From assembly GCA_963681505.1 (NCBI GenBank), contig OY811982.1, positions 6,128,683 through 6,192,682 on the forward strand: a DNA stretch of 64,000 bases. Direction: 5' to 3'. This document shows, piece after piece, positions 45,401 to 57,304 of this stretch (position 1 is its first letter; the number at the start of each line of letters is the position of its first letter). The notes under the pieces were generated by a model. That model saw nothing but the letters and a program-made list of their open reading frames with translations. It was not told the DNA's origin and made no database searches. The DNA is from Eunapius fragilis. Its lineage: Eukaryota > Porifera > Demospongiae > Spongillida > Spongillidae. The translations under genes were made by a program, and so were the position numbers.

Positions 45401-46005
45401 TTCTGAAAATGCTTGAGCAATGTATGGGTGCTTTAGATACATTGAGACAAAGCATCGGACAAATCAAATCATCACATGATGAACTGAGTTTAAAAGTTGA
45501 AATACTGGATGTCAAGACCACCAGTGGCACTGTTGTTTGGAAGGTAAACGAAGTACAGCGAAGGTGCCGAGATGCCAGAAGTGGGAAAACGGTGTCCCTT
45601 TACAGTCCTCCATTCTACACTAGTCCCCATGGGTATCGATTATGCTTGAGAACGTATCTCTACGGAGATGGAGTTGGAAAAGGAACCCACATCTCTGTAT
45701 TCCTAGTTATCATGCGCTCTGAGTATGACGATATCTTGCTGTGGCCATTCAAACATCGCGTGGTAATTTCCCTAATCAACCTTGATTACCCACTCAAACT
45801 GGATGCAGCCATTACGCACAAGTTTTTTCCAAACCCTCAGAGTAGCAGTTTTGAGAAACCAAAAAATGCTTTCAACCTTGCTTCAGGATTTCCACAGTTT
45901 GCTTCCATTTCTGTGTTAACTGATTCTTCGTTTGTCAAGAATGATACTATGTACTTCAGGGTTAAGTTGGAATCGCCAGACATAGTGACCTCCTTGGACG
46001 ATTAA
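42428..46005 (+). CDS. TRAF-family adaptor / E3 ligase (RING, zinc finger, coiled coil, MATH)
   Basis: Six exons: 42428-42588, 42708-42762, 42850-42939, 44631-44699, 44966-45082, 45397-46005. All have GT-AG borders and the sum is 1101 nt, giving 366 residues. Residues about 26-64 form a RING finger (CVTC, CGHRMCQKC, CLSC). Residues 73-108 have a TRAF-type zinc motif (LLCSCKCSWKGQLCNFEDHAASCH). Residues about 120-185 are coiled-coil-like. Residues about 195-360 are a MATH/TRAF-C domain (GTVVWKVNEVQRRCRDARSG, SPPFYTSPHGYRLCLRTYLY, GTHISVFLVIMRSEYDDILL, WPF). TRAF proteins trimerise and link TNF- or Toll-type receptors to NF-kB and MAPK signalling as ubiquitin ligases (family knowledge). There is only one clear TRAF zinc finger, fewer than in typical TRAF2/3/6 proteins. 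The gene looks intact and is the only clear host signalling gene here. Subtype is not assigned. Confidence 0.9.
44165..44338. repeat. Foldback element inside TRAF intron 3
   Basis: CCAAGGTCTAATTCTTTTTC...CTCTGGTC near 44187-44212 pairs with GACCAGAGAAAAATTATTAG...CTTGG near 44288-44316. It is a small MITE-like palindrome within the 1.7-kb intron. Confidence 0.7.
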
Positions 46006-46584
46006 AATTGTGTGCTGGAATTTATTCCCAGACAACATTAATGTGTGTCATTACTTGCATGCTTTGATAATCTTGTCTATAACTTCAAGCATATCCAGAA
46101 ATGCCCCATACATTGGAGGACATTCATAAAAAAATTCCAAATTGAATTCTATAACATTTTAACATATAGCGGAATTTTTTTTCTATCCACTATAAAAATT
46201 TGAGTGTCGGATTTTTATGGATTGTGAAGTTAAAATCAAGATATGTTTTTTAATTACTACATAGTTGACGTAATTTTTAGTAGGGGAGGGGGGGGGTCGA
46301 TTAACTAACTATTAAACGAATTAACAATGTTTATGAGCAATTATAATCCTCTCACCAATAATATAAATAACCTCGATCAGACTGATGGCCGGCTGGCTTT
46401 CGATGTTTAGTGGAATATTGAAATACTAACCCTGGTAGGCAAGTACGAAGTAAGACATCACTTTATTATCTCAAACGGACCACGACACTAATACCTGCAC
46501 ACTACGGCAGTAGCCGGCGTCAGCGAGGGGGGTGATTCAGGTCAGGCCAGGTACGATGATTGGGGGTGGTGGTGGGGAGTTGCT

Positions 46585-46838
46585 GTCCGCTTCAGACCCA
46601 ATACGAAAAGTGGGGGCCCTTTAATTGTTTGGCATAGGGCCTACTCTATTTAAATACGTTATCGTTATTACCGGTTACAATTTTGGCCGAGGAGGGTGAA
46701 GCACCCGGAGCACCCTCTCTGGGATACGTTAGCTTCGGCTATATATACCTGTAACCGTTAATTATTAACGATAACGTATTTGCTGTGTGCCAAACAAAGG
46801 GCCCCCACTTTTTGTATCGGACCTGAAGCGGACAGCAC
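46585..46838. repeat. Foldback with about 90-bp arms
   Basis: CTGTCCGCTTCAG...GTGGGGGCCCTTT...ACGTTATCGTTA (46584-46680) is repeated inverted at 46748-46838 (TAACGATAACGT...AAAGGGCCCCCAC...CTGAAGCGGACAG). A 38-base C tract follows (46839-46876). Confidence 0.85.
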
Positions 46839-46876
<38 letters not shown>

Positions 46877-46914
46877 ACCCCCCACCCCCCAAGGGCGTAG
46901 ACAAGTTTTAAGGG

Positions 46915-47240
46915 TGGGGGGAAGGGGGCTAATTATGGTTGGGGATTTAGACTCGGGATACGACAAGCGGGGGGTGGGGGGGGCTAATTATGGTTGGGGG
47001 TTTAGTCCCGCGATACCACAGTGGGCGTGGGGGGAGGTGTACACTTCAGGCACAATACGAAAGGCGGGGGGAGGGGGAGTTGCTTAGCAGAAGAGGGGGA
47101 GGTACCTTACATGAAAGGGCAACTCCTATGATCTATTGAATAGCGAGCGCTTTACAATTGATTATAACGACTTCAAGTGCAAAAATCTTGGGGGTTAAAC
47201 CCCCCCCCCCCCCCCTTTTCCATATTGAGTCTGACCTGAA
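46915..47240. repeat. G-rich tandem and diverged copies of the foldback
   Basis: GGGGGCTAATTATGGTTGGG occurs twice (46925, 46979). 47040-47090 and 47205-47245 repeat the CTTCAGGCACAATACGAAA / TGAAGCACCCCC pattern of the foldback at 46585. A C homopolymer lies near 47200-47215. Confidence 0.75.
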
Positions 47241-47850
47241 GCACCCCCTTCACTGAAATCCTGGATGCGCCATTGATGGTGGGGTATGCTATGTCTCCGC
47301 AAACAACTATGTGCGTGTGCATAACATTTGCTCCTCAAATACAAAGCCCTAAATCATAGTGTCTCTACTCCCTCAATTGTTTATCAACTGTATACAGTGC
47401 ACCGCCCCACATCAGAAATAGGGATAGATGTAGATATCAAACATTTTATACTCATTTCACTTCCAAATACACAAATGTCCACAATTAGTAATCAACGACG
47501 ACTACTGCATAGCATCATGTCATTTTCATCCAGTTAGAGTAGTGTCAGGAAAGGATTGCCATCTTCTTGAAATGGATTTCATTTCATCCTATTTAAAAGA
47601 GACCAGTGAATCAAACAGTTGATGGTGTACCAACGCAATGCACCATTCGTTGCTTGATGGATGTTATGGTGGAAGAGGTAAGACCAAAACCAACATCTAA
47701 GAAACAAATAAAAACCAATTAACACTGTACAATCATATAGCAGATGATATATCACACTGCTGCCTACTACCAATTCCATAGATGCAGGAACTAAAGGTTA
47801 ACCCCATCAAATCCTCTGTGTAGAATTTATATCAGAAATGTCCTGCGTGC
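47241..47850. other. No clear gene
   Basis: Short motif-free open frames on both strands. Confidence 0.5.
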
Positions 47851-48084
47851 GAGTGTGTATGTGTGTGTGTGTGCGTGCGTGCGAGTGTGTATGTGTGTGT
47901 TTGTGTGCGTGTGTGCGCGCGCGCGTGTTAAATCACAAAGTCAGTGTGGGTTCTATTTGCAAGCTTTCTGGATATGGCTAGGAAAAGCTAACAGGGCACT
48001 GCTATCTAGATCAATCTACCCACAGTGTACACAGGTCAATTAACCTCCATGTATGGGCATCAAATGAGCTTAAATAAAAGTAAC

Positions 48085-48127
<43 letters not shown>

Positions 48128-48701
48128 TGTGTGCGTGTTAAATCACAAAGTCAGTGTGGGTTCTATTTGCAAGCTTACTAACCAGGCACTGCTATCTAGA
48201 TCATCTACCCACAGTGTAAACAGGTCAACCCCATGTATGGGCATCAAAAGAACTTGTTAAATAACAGTACCTGTGTGTATGTGTGTGTATGTGTGTGTGC
48301 ACATGCGTGTGTGCATGTGTGTGCTTGTTAAATCACAAAGCCAGTGTAGGTTCAATTTGCAAGGGTACTGTATATGGCTGGGAAACGCTAACCAGGCACT
48401 GCTATCTAGATCATCTACCCACAGTGTAAACAGGTCAACCCCATGTATGGGCATCAAAAGAGCTTGTTAAATAACAGTACCTGTGTGTGTGCACTTGCGT
48501 GTGTGCATGTGTGTGCGTGTTAAATCACAAAGTCAGTGTGGGTTCAATTTGCAAGCGTACTGGATATGGCATAAGGAATAGCTTATAGGGGCACAACTAT
48601 CTAGATCAATCTACCCACAGTGTACACAGTTCAACACAAGCTTGCAACCAGACAGGTCAAATAAAATAACAGTACCTATGTGTGTGAGTGTGTGTGTGTG
48701 T

Positions 48702-48768
<67 letters not shown>

Positions 48769-48775
48769 TATGGTT
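47850..48775. repeat. Tandem array of about 200-bp units joined by TG tracts
   Basis: Four units, near 47928, 48137, 48328 and 48519. Each starts GTTAAATCACAAAGTCAGTG, passes CTGCTATCTAGATCA and CCCACAGTGTA, and ends in a variable (TG)n. The final TG tract (48680-48770) is the longest. Small open frames here are repeat translations. Confidence 0.9.
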
Positions 48776-48911
48776 GAGTACAGTCGCGTAGTATATGATA
48801 ATTCGTCAACTGATAACTACCATGAAAGCGGTTAACAATAACAACTTCAAACGCGCGTATCCCACGCCCGCGGCTATAGTGGAATGTTAACTTATTTATT
48901 ATCAATGTGGG

Positions 48912-50083
48912 GTCCGTCATGGCAAAAGGGGTCCTACCTAAAAGTGGTCCGGCCGGACCACTTTTGGTCGCCAAAAATGGTCCGGCCGGTCTATATTTGT
49001 CCGCCAAAAGGTCCTGCCTTGCCAAAAACGGTCCGCTATTCGATCACTGAGTAACAATACATGCAAAGTGTGTCCAAGCTTTTTTTTTCAGCTGGCTACT
49101 TACAACGTAAGTTTCTTTCAAGGCGCCACGTACACATGCAAGTAATAAAGAGAGAGTGATGAATTATATAACGCTTGCGTGCTAGGTAAGTAGGGTAGCG
49201 TCAGGTATAGTCGCCAGGGGGGGGGGGGGGGGGGGGGAGGAGTGTTCGCCACATTTCCTTTCAAACGATTAGCTTGGTTAAGCAATGTTGTGTTACAATC
49301 CACGACGAAATACAGGGGGTTGCGAACACTGAACCATACGTGGCGAGAGATCAACCACACTGGCGACTATAGACCTTCTGCAACTCGCGTCCTACGTAAT
49401 TGTTTATTGCTAGTCACGTACTTACGTCATATGTATGTTGCTATAAATATACCCCGCGTGGGTACGAGATAAGCAATAACCGGACGGGAACGAACGACGG
49501 AGGAAACAATATGCTCACGTGTAGTTATTTATAGCAACTGTATACATAAATAGCAACATACATATGACGTAAGTACGTGACCAGCAATAAACAATTACGT
49601 AGGATGCGAGTTGCAGAAGGTCTATACCACTTAATTGGATAAAACAGTTGTTTTCCGGAGCACGTTTTTGAATAAACGAAGCGGTATTAGTATAGAGCGA
49701 GGGCTGGCGATCTCTTGGAATCAGGTATGTTTATATCATTATCCCTCCTGTTTGCTGTATATTCAAGACAACCGACATTGGTACTCGCGGGTGGCCGGCG
49801 AACACTACCTACGCTTGCACCCACAGGGTACACATTTCTTACAGAGTACTCATGCTGCTTCTACTAGGTTCCCATTTTTGGCATCTCCCTCTTCACTTGA
49901 ATAATCCATTTTCACATAGAATAAGACTAATCTCGACACATTTATGTGCCCGGACCAATTTTGGATTAACCGGACAAATTTTGGCGTCATTTTCGGTCCG
50001 GCCGGACCACTTTTGGTCGCCAAAATTTGTCCGGCCGGACCGATTTTTCCCCGGACCAATTTTTCGTGACAGGTCTGGCGTTC
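48912..50083. mobile_element. Putative non-autonomous element with GC-palindrome subterminal repeats
   Basis: Both ends hold direct copies of GGTCCGGCCGGACCACTTTT and GGTCGCCAAAA (48943-49010 and 50000-50045). The outermost sequences GTCCGTCATGGCAAAAGG and (complement of right end) GACCTGTCACGAAAAATT are alike, suggesting degenerate TIRs. The centre is a foldback (49367-49626), and a G tract lies at 49208-49236. There is no transposase. Confidence 0.5.
49367..49626. repeat. Foldback with about 80-bp arms
   Basis: TATAGACCTTCTGCAACTCG...GTATGTTGCTAT (49367-49443) is repeated inverted at 49549-49626. Near-perfect pairing with about 105 bp between the arms. Confidence 0.88.
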
Positions 50084-51613
50084 ATTTAGAGTGGGGGGGG
50101 GGGGGCGTTGAGAAATTACGCCCGCCCGTGTATAGCATACTATGTTAGAAACGCTACATTTGTCCACTGACATCATGATTTCACGGCCGGACTTCAAAAA
50201 GCAATAAGTATTTGACTACACAAGTTGACATTGGCAATAAATAGAGTACATCGATATCGAGTTCGTCAGCTGTATAATGGCGCTGTCGCCCGCCGCCAGT
50301 TCAATCTCGAGCTCCCCCTCAGGGCCATTGTGTTACAGCTGGGTTCATGTGAGCTCCTGTCACCCCACCGGCCATGAACGCACCCACCTGTCATGCCCCC
50401 TAGACCATATCAAGGTACTCTCCACCGCAGCAATAGCGACCCCGACAACCACATCAAAGGTAACCACATCAAAGGTAACCATGTCAATTCTAACAACCGC
50501 ATTACCTCAGCGAAGGCGTCCTACTTCTCAACCAGGTCCATCTCCATTCTCCATCACCACGGGCGCCGGAACCGGGAAAGGGCGGGGGGGGGGGGGGGGG
50601 CACATACGGGGGACTAAAATATACTGTATGGTAGGCTTTGTCAGAACAAATGCAAGGGCAGTGCTATCCCTATCATGTGCCATCAGCTCATGTCAAGAAA
50701 TTTTGGTCATTAGTGTATAACTAGACTTAGAATTGGGATTTAAAAATTCTGATTTCACCATTAAACTCACCAGACACTTTAGAGATTTATCACGTTATTA
50801 AAACAGCTAATTAATTTTTAAAAATATGTTAATATTTTCGCCTTTTAATTAATTCATTGTACGTCTGTATGGTAGGAAAGTTAGGTGAGGCCATTGCTTT
50901 TACATAAATCCTGCCAAACTAAGGCTATCGTCGATTTTAGTGATCTAACCATACGCATGCGCGTCAGTCCTACCGAGTTAGATTGTAACTCGTCCCCCTG
51001 CCATTAACTGTTCCAGAGGTCACATGATCTGTTATTTGACTAAGTTATTGTTAATCCGCCGGATATCGTATGTATCGTTAGGCGTTACTACTACTGGCGT
51101 GTGAACAGATCTTCTCTTGGCGGTGCGCGTCCTTTTGGATTTTATTACACAAGGATACGAGCCGTTTATTCATATTGGCCTACTCCGACTGAAGTCGAGA
51201 AAGGTTGTTTTCCAATAAGGTATATTCGCCAGGGGGGCCACCTTCACCTCAAACACGGCGCCAAGATGTATCTTACGATTTTATCGGTGGGCCATAAACA
51301 CAGACTCCAAGTAGTAGTATTCAGGGGCGGTACACAAATTTTTCTAAACGGGGTGTCAGGGGGGGGGGGGGGGGGGGGGGGGGAGAGAGAGGGCGCAATA
51401 GTCTCGTACCCAGACCCACGCTTACGTAAGCATTATCGCATAATGTATAATTCTATGTAGTGGGTCTGGCCAATAGGTCGAAGAAAGTTGTTCTGTGCGC
51501 CGGAATGTTGGCGCGTCCAATCAGAATATTGGAATGTGGGTAACGTAATTATTTGAATTCCATACTTTGGATTGTTGAATTACGCTACTTGATACAATAT
51601 GGACTTAGACGTC
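50084..51613. other. No confident gene; G homopolymers at 50583-50600 and 51359-51383
   Basis: Open frames at 50277-50720 and 51101-51460 run through the G tracts and have no recognised motif. Confidence 0.4.
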
Positions 51614-51623
51614 ATCGTTACAG

Positions 51624-52138
51624 GGTTACTCAAACCTTCGTGAAAACCAGCTCAATGGAGTCATACAAGGGAACGATGTCTTTATCATTCTCCCTACGGG
51701 AAGTGGCAAATCCCTTTACTACTCTATTCTCCTGTTTGCCTTCGACGTGCTGCGTGGTTGTGAAGGCAGCCTTGCCATTGTTGTTTCTCCTCTTGTAGCT
51801 CTCATGAAGGACCAGGTTCGTAATTTGTAACTTAGTAGTGCTTTTTTTCATTTGTGTACTGTTTTTCCTAAAGGTGACTTCACTAATTTCAAGATGTTTG
51901 TCAGCAGTCTATGCCCTCACTCTCCAAAGCCACCTGGAGATGCCCCCACTCTCCTATACATGTAACGATGGGGGGCGTGTCCCTTCAAAATCACTTCGCA
52001 CTCCCCCCGCCCCAAAACCCTGCATCCGCCCCTGGGTGTTTAGACCCGCCATACACTATGGATCTGGGGCTCCTCCCCAAATGCTAATTTCACTAATTAA
52101 TGTTACTATTATTATCCTCAGTCAATCAGAAATCATGT
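51624..52138 (+). pseudogene. RecQ-type DNA helicase fragment (block copy 1)
   Basis: Exon 51624-51815 (acceptor TTACAG, donor GTTCGT), 64 codons, begins GYSNLRENQLNGVIQGNDVF. It has the Walker A motif LPTGSGKSLYYS and ends AIVVSPLVALMKDQ. The next exon from 51874 continues VTSLISRCLSAVYA, which completes RecQ motif Ia, then loses similarity. The DEAH box and all C-terminal domains are absent, so this is a fragment, or an intact gene whose remaining exons I cannot see. It converges with the DDE gene downstream. Confidence 0.65.
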
Positions 52139-52192
52139 GAAGGGTTAAATATGTAGTGTTTATAAGACAACAGTACAAACGCACACAATACA

Positions 52193-54769
52193 TTATGTGT
52201 GTGTGCAGGTGGAGGAGGAAGGAGAAGTGGAGCTAGATGATGAGGACGAGGGAGGAGTGGTGGTATCTGGTTGTGTTGTATTTTTCCTAGATGTTCTCAC
52301 TGCCTGAATGCCTCCATGGAGCCAGTATGCATCATTGTGCTTGGTGTAATGCCTTTTCGGGGTAGCATACTTTCGTAAGCAGTCAATCCTGGCTTCTCTT
52401 CTGATGATGTCCATGGAGGCATTCCATTTATTGCTTGAGAAGTACGCCCTCTTCGCATCGTCATTGTGTTTTTCAACACCTAAGCATATAAAAAATTGCA
52501 CTGCAGGTTCCATTCAGAATCAGATATACACACCTTGGCCTGAAAACTTTCGTATGTTACCATACCGCCTAATGCACTCTGGTACATGGTATACCATACA
52601 GTGCATGTACGGTGTAACATGACTCTTTTCGTAACCTCCTGCAGATATTGACAGGAAGCTATCAATCCATTGCTTTGCCTAATAGAAAATACGATCAGTA
52701 ACAGTTCTCAGTTCTACCTACACCTTAACTTTCTGGTGTATAGTGTCCGGATGAATTGGTACTTCAGCAGATAAGGTGTTGCAAAGCTCTTGAAAGTCCT
52801 GCCATCCATGTTAATGAACCACATAACTGATCAGTTAGGCCTTCTGCTTACCTTCCATAGTTCAACAGTTTCTTGTATGGTTTCATGAGGTAGGGCTTCA
52901 ATTAGTTTAGATGGCAGTGTCTGTAGAATTCAACATACACTAGCAGACTACAGCATGCTGTACATAATAAATACCTTCATTACTTTCTTTCTACCGTCAC
53001 CAGTAAGGGAGGTCCACTTCAGCTGTTCTCTACCTTGCTCCTTCCATGTATGGAATGTTACACCACAGCTTCTGATGGCAGTGATTAGGTCATCGAGGTA
53101 TTTTTTGCTTCCATCCCTTGCAGTTCTATCCATTAATAAAGCCAATGCAATGATGTTGCTCATCAAAACATCAAAGATGCGGAGAAATAAATGAAGATCA
53201 TCAATAGCGTAGTGGTCAACTGGGATTTTTAGCAGTGGCAGGTTCACAGAGCCTTGCCTCGACTGTACAGACCTTCCCCTTGTACAACAATGCCTGAAAA
53301 TTAATCATAATAATTTAATATTCTTTGAAACCAGTTATCGTACCGAAGTGATGCAATTGTTCTTGACTTGGTGACTGTGTACAGTACTTCTGGCTTTGAT
53401 GTATCCCATCTATCCATGCGTACATGCATATAAAGAATGTTCAGTTAACATCAGTAGATCCTTAATTTATACATACCTCTCATCCTTATGAACAGTGCAG
53501 AAAGGGCACGCATAATTAGCATGAGCTTCATTGAGACCAAGAACTAACAACATGAACTGCATAGACACATTGTCAAGTCCACTGACACAGAGACATTTTA
53601 GCTATCATGTACCTTCATGTCTCCACCAAAAAAACAGTTCAATTTCGTAACTGTTCTCACTGACATCTATGCAGCCTGCATCGAATAAGTGGTTGATTTC
53701 TCCAAATGGCATCGCAAATGCCTTTGATACGGTCTCATAGTCTTCATGACCTTTGACGACAGCTATTGTGTGGTTGCCTACATGTTCAGAAACAAATTAG
53801 TTATTTACAATGTTGTACATAGATCTACATGTATGCATCCCTCCTTGTCAAGTGTGTAGTTACATTGGTTTGTGTGGTATGTACTGACTGCAGGCTATAG
53901 GAGTGATGTTAGAACTTGAGTGTGGGCAGCCAAATTATTAATTGCCTATTGTCTCTGTAATAAATGCTTTAATGCTGTATGAATGCTCCTTCTGTGCTTA
54001 TGCATAACCTATATATCTGACTCATGCATACCCCATCTAGGTCCCTGTCGTGCATCTAAACTAGTTGACGATAACTGTTTGCCCAAAAAGGGTCAGGCGG
54101 CAACCTGGTGACAGGGTGTACCCATCAGGCCAAGTCTGGGACCAAGGTAGCACTGGCTTGCCTTGTGTGCGACCAGATGTGCCACACCATGACACGGTCA
54201 TGGGTTTGACGTGGTTGGTCAGGGTAGAAGCCCGAAGGGTGCCGCCTGCCATTGATATATGACAGGAAAATCAGTGTAGAGGTACAAACAGTGCACAAGA
54301 GGAGTGGTGGGTGGGTCAGCAAAAGTTCAGGTCGTCAATAGCTGGCTATGAGATTGAATGGTTGCTTTCCCCAAGAACACCATTATATATATAGCAATAC
54401 AATACCTGGAACCAGACAGAGGAACAATCTAGTTTGGGATAGTATGTTTAGAAGGGTGAGTTGCCGACAGGCAGGTGGCTAGACCTACTTTAACCTTAGA
54501 CAATGTTCCCCTTTTAATGCCATATATGCTTTCCCATGCTACATCTAATTATAAGCAGGGGGTAGGTGTACAACCATTCGCCCTTTATCAAAACATTAAA
54601 CATTGTTTACACCCTAAACAAAAACACTTTACAGCAGTTAGCAATCACCATGCATCTTCATGTAATGTGTGTGGTAATAAATAAACTGTGTAATGTAGGA
54701 ACTACATGTAAGGTTTTCTAACCATTACACCCTTTCCACACACATGCATGCATACACAAACACACACAC

Positions 54770-54823
<54 letters not shown>

Positions 54824-56169
54824 TTACCAGATCCTGATAAATATCTGCCTTGAGGGACTAAGATAGAAAAAGACAAGATCATCACGTTGCTCGTCCTTGA
54901 GAATTTAGCACCATCACCACTGAATTTTACAGGAATCTTCTCACCAGGCTGGAACAAAGTTGGACATTCCCAAGCTGCAAATGAATGCAAAGATGTACAA
55001 TATGAGACAGTGTCCAGCATGCAAAATCGCCCTTCTGGGTTGTTTTTTTGCATGAGTTTCAGTTTTTTTTTATTTTTCATAAGTCGCAAAGAGCCTCTAT
55101 CAAATTATTATTATGCATCAAAGTTGGACTATCATCATAAAGGTATTGGGCACTGAATTTATAGTTAGCCATACATTTCCATGCCAGCGTTACTATTCTT
55201 TTCCTTGTCCTGAAAAGTATCACAAAGATGAGTTTGCCGGACACACTGACCATATATAACTGATATTTGTAAAAACACTAACCAGTCTAGTTATCTCCTC
55301 CCGAATTGCCGTTTCAACGTGCCTATAAGACCCATCAAACGTTGGGATACTGAATAGTTCCACTGTTTTGTTGAACTCTGATCTAGCAGCTTTAACTTTG
55401 TATGCTCTCGGAAGGCTATCGCATTCCATTGATAGCGCCTGGTAAAAAGCATCGCTCACGCAGTACTTGTCTAATAAGTACAGGACTTCTAGTTTTCTTC
55501 TTTCTTCTGTTTGCGCATCCGAATCAGAAAGAGAAATTTGAACACTCTTACCGGACGCCGTGTGCATAGTGAGTGTATCGGCAGTTAGACCGTAGGATTC
55601 CGTGAAGGATAATGCCTTCACAGCGTTGCCTTTCACCGCCTCCAATTTTCTTTTTCTCTGACTTATCGATAGCTCATCAATAGTCTTCCCACTGTTTTCG
55701 AGTTCATGTATCCAAGCCAATTCTGTTTCCATCTCTTCTACATCACTAACTAAGTTTGCTATCAGCTCGTCAGTAATAGCAACATAGCTGTCAAGGGACT
55801 CGGCTAGGTCTGCTTTATTCTTCAACTCCAAAGCAGACAGACACTCCCCACGGTATATTGTAAATCGAGTTGAATTCTTTAGAACCTCGCCTTTCTTTCT
55901 ACCTTGGGATGTACGGAACAAATTTGCTATAACACCGGCTTTCTTACGCAAAACAGTTTCCAGGCGTGCACATTCTGGGTTCAGAAGAATAGCCTCATCT
56001 ACGACGTGTTTCATTGATGCATGCGACCAAAGATAAGCTCTTTCCATGTCTTCGTGCTTAAATCAAGCAATAAGGTGTTAGGTACTACGATGCAGCATAT
56101 GGCTTCATCGCTTTCTGCAGCATCAATAGTGACGAGCATTTCATTTGTTGTACATTTGTTTCCCTCCAT
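52193..56169 (-). pseudogene. DDE transposase-like gene, block copy 1 (frame broken by homopolymer differences)
   Basis: Same ten-exon gene as 57305-61279 (described there). In this copy the extra T bases at 56009-56011 and 56041-56043 break exon 1, the missing G (C run 54969-54971) breaks exon 2 and the extra A (53628-53634) breaks exon 3. Because the second copy is intact and otherwise identical, these are more likely contig-end base errors than true mutations. This should not be counted as a second gene. Confidence 0.75.
55000..55259. mobile_element. TIR MITE, family T, in intron 1 of the DDE gene (block copy 1)
   Basis: TATGAGACAGTGTCCAGCAT on the left and CCGGACACACTGACCATATA on the right, with the same internal phrases as 16908-17172. 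The ends are more decayed than in that copy. Confidence 0.85.
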
Positions 56170-56294
56170 GCCCCAGCGATCGGTTATGTTATATTCAGAT
56201 CACGAACCGCTCACTTATTGAAGCACGATTTCAACAGAAACATTAATTGATTTTATTTATTTATTTTTTTGTGACTTTCAAGAGCATAATTTGA

Positions 56295-56525
56295 ATGGCG
56301 ACACGTCTCCGTCCGCGCGCTAGGAAACAACCAGGCTTTTTCAATGATGAACTACATTTAGCTGCAGATGAGAATGACCTTTTTATTGTTGAACGTTTGG
56401 TGGCAAGGCGTAAGAAGAAGGTGCGTCGTAATATACAGTGCAATACAATGGCCATTTTATGTGCGTGCGTTAAACTCCGTTTTATTCACACACAGGCACG
56501 TGCTGAATACCTTGCACTTTGGCAA
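56295..56525 (+). pseudogene. Chromodomain gene, 5' part, cut by the assembly gap (block copy 1)
   Basis: Identical to the first exon and the first 30 bases of exon 2 of the gene at 61405. It stops at the N run, so it is an artefactual truncation. Confidence 0.85.
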
Positions 56526-56725
56526 NNNNNNNNNNNNNNNNNNNNNNNNNNNNNNNNNNNNNNNNNNNNNNNNNNNNNNNNNNNNNNNNNNNNNNNNNNN
56601 NNNNNNNNNNNNNNNNNNNNNNNNNNNNNNNNNNNNNNNNNNNNNNNNNNNNNNNNNNNNNNNNNNNNNNNNNNNNNNNNNNNNNNNNNNNNNNNNNNNN
56701 NNNNNNNNNNNNNNNNNNNNNNNNN
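56526..56725. other. Assembly gap of exactly 200 N
   Basis: A round-number gap, as inserted by scaffolding software. Its two flanks overlap in content, so no real sequence need be missing. Confidence 0.98.
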
Positions 56726-56735
56726 ATCGTTACAG

Positions 56736-57250
56736 GGTTACTCAAACCTTCGTGAAAACCAGCTCAATGGAGTCATACAAGGGAACGATGTCTTTATCAT
56801 TCTCCCTACGGGAAGTGGCAAATCCCTTTACTACTCTATTCTCCTGTTTGCCTTCGACGTGCTGCGTGGTTGTGAAGGCAGCCTTGCCATTGTTGTTTCT
56901 CCTCTTGTAGCTCTCATGAAGGACCAGGTTCGTAATTTGTAACTTAGTAGTGCTTTTTTTCATTTGTGTACTGTTTTTCCTAAAGGTGACTTCACTAATT
57001 TCAAGATGTTTGTCAGCAGTCTATGCCCTCACTCTCCAAAGCCACCTGGAGATGCCCCCACTCTCCTATACATGTAACGATGGGGGGCGTGTCCCTTCAA
57101 AATCACTTCGCACTCCCCCCGCCCCAAAACCCTGCATCCGCCCCTGGGTGTTTAGACCCGCCATACACTATGGATCTGGGGCTCCTCCCCAAATGCTAAT
57201 TTCACTAATTAATGTTACTATTATTATCCTCAGTCAATCAGAAATCATGT
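56736..57250 (+). pseudogene. RecQ-type DNA helicase fragment (block copy 2)
   Basis: Same exon as 51624-51815 (here 56736-56927, LPTGSGKSLYYS) and the following VTSLISRCLSAVYA exon. It starts 10 bp from the contig edge. Confidence 0.65.
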
Positions 57251-57304
57251 GAAGGGTTAAATATGTAGTGTTTATAAGACAACAGTACAAACGCACACAA
57301 TACA

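Larger units (their letters stand above)
51614..56525. repeat. 4.9-kb block, copy 1 (assembly overlap with 56726-61635)
   Basis: Runs from ATCGTTACAGGG to CTTTGGCAA directly at the N gap and matches 56726-61635 throughout. The four differences I found are homopolymer lengths: A7/A6 (53628-53634), C3/C4 (54969-54971), T3/T2 (56009-56011), T3/T2 (56041-56043). Each change in this copy breaks an exon frame that the second copy keeps. Confidence 0.95.

Noticed and set aside
49850-50197. Minus-strand frame with GPAGQILATKSGPAGP repeats
   Set aside because: Reflects the GGCCGG palindromic DNA repeats and recurs at 48768-49025; not a protein signal.
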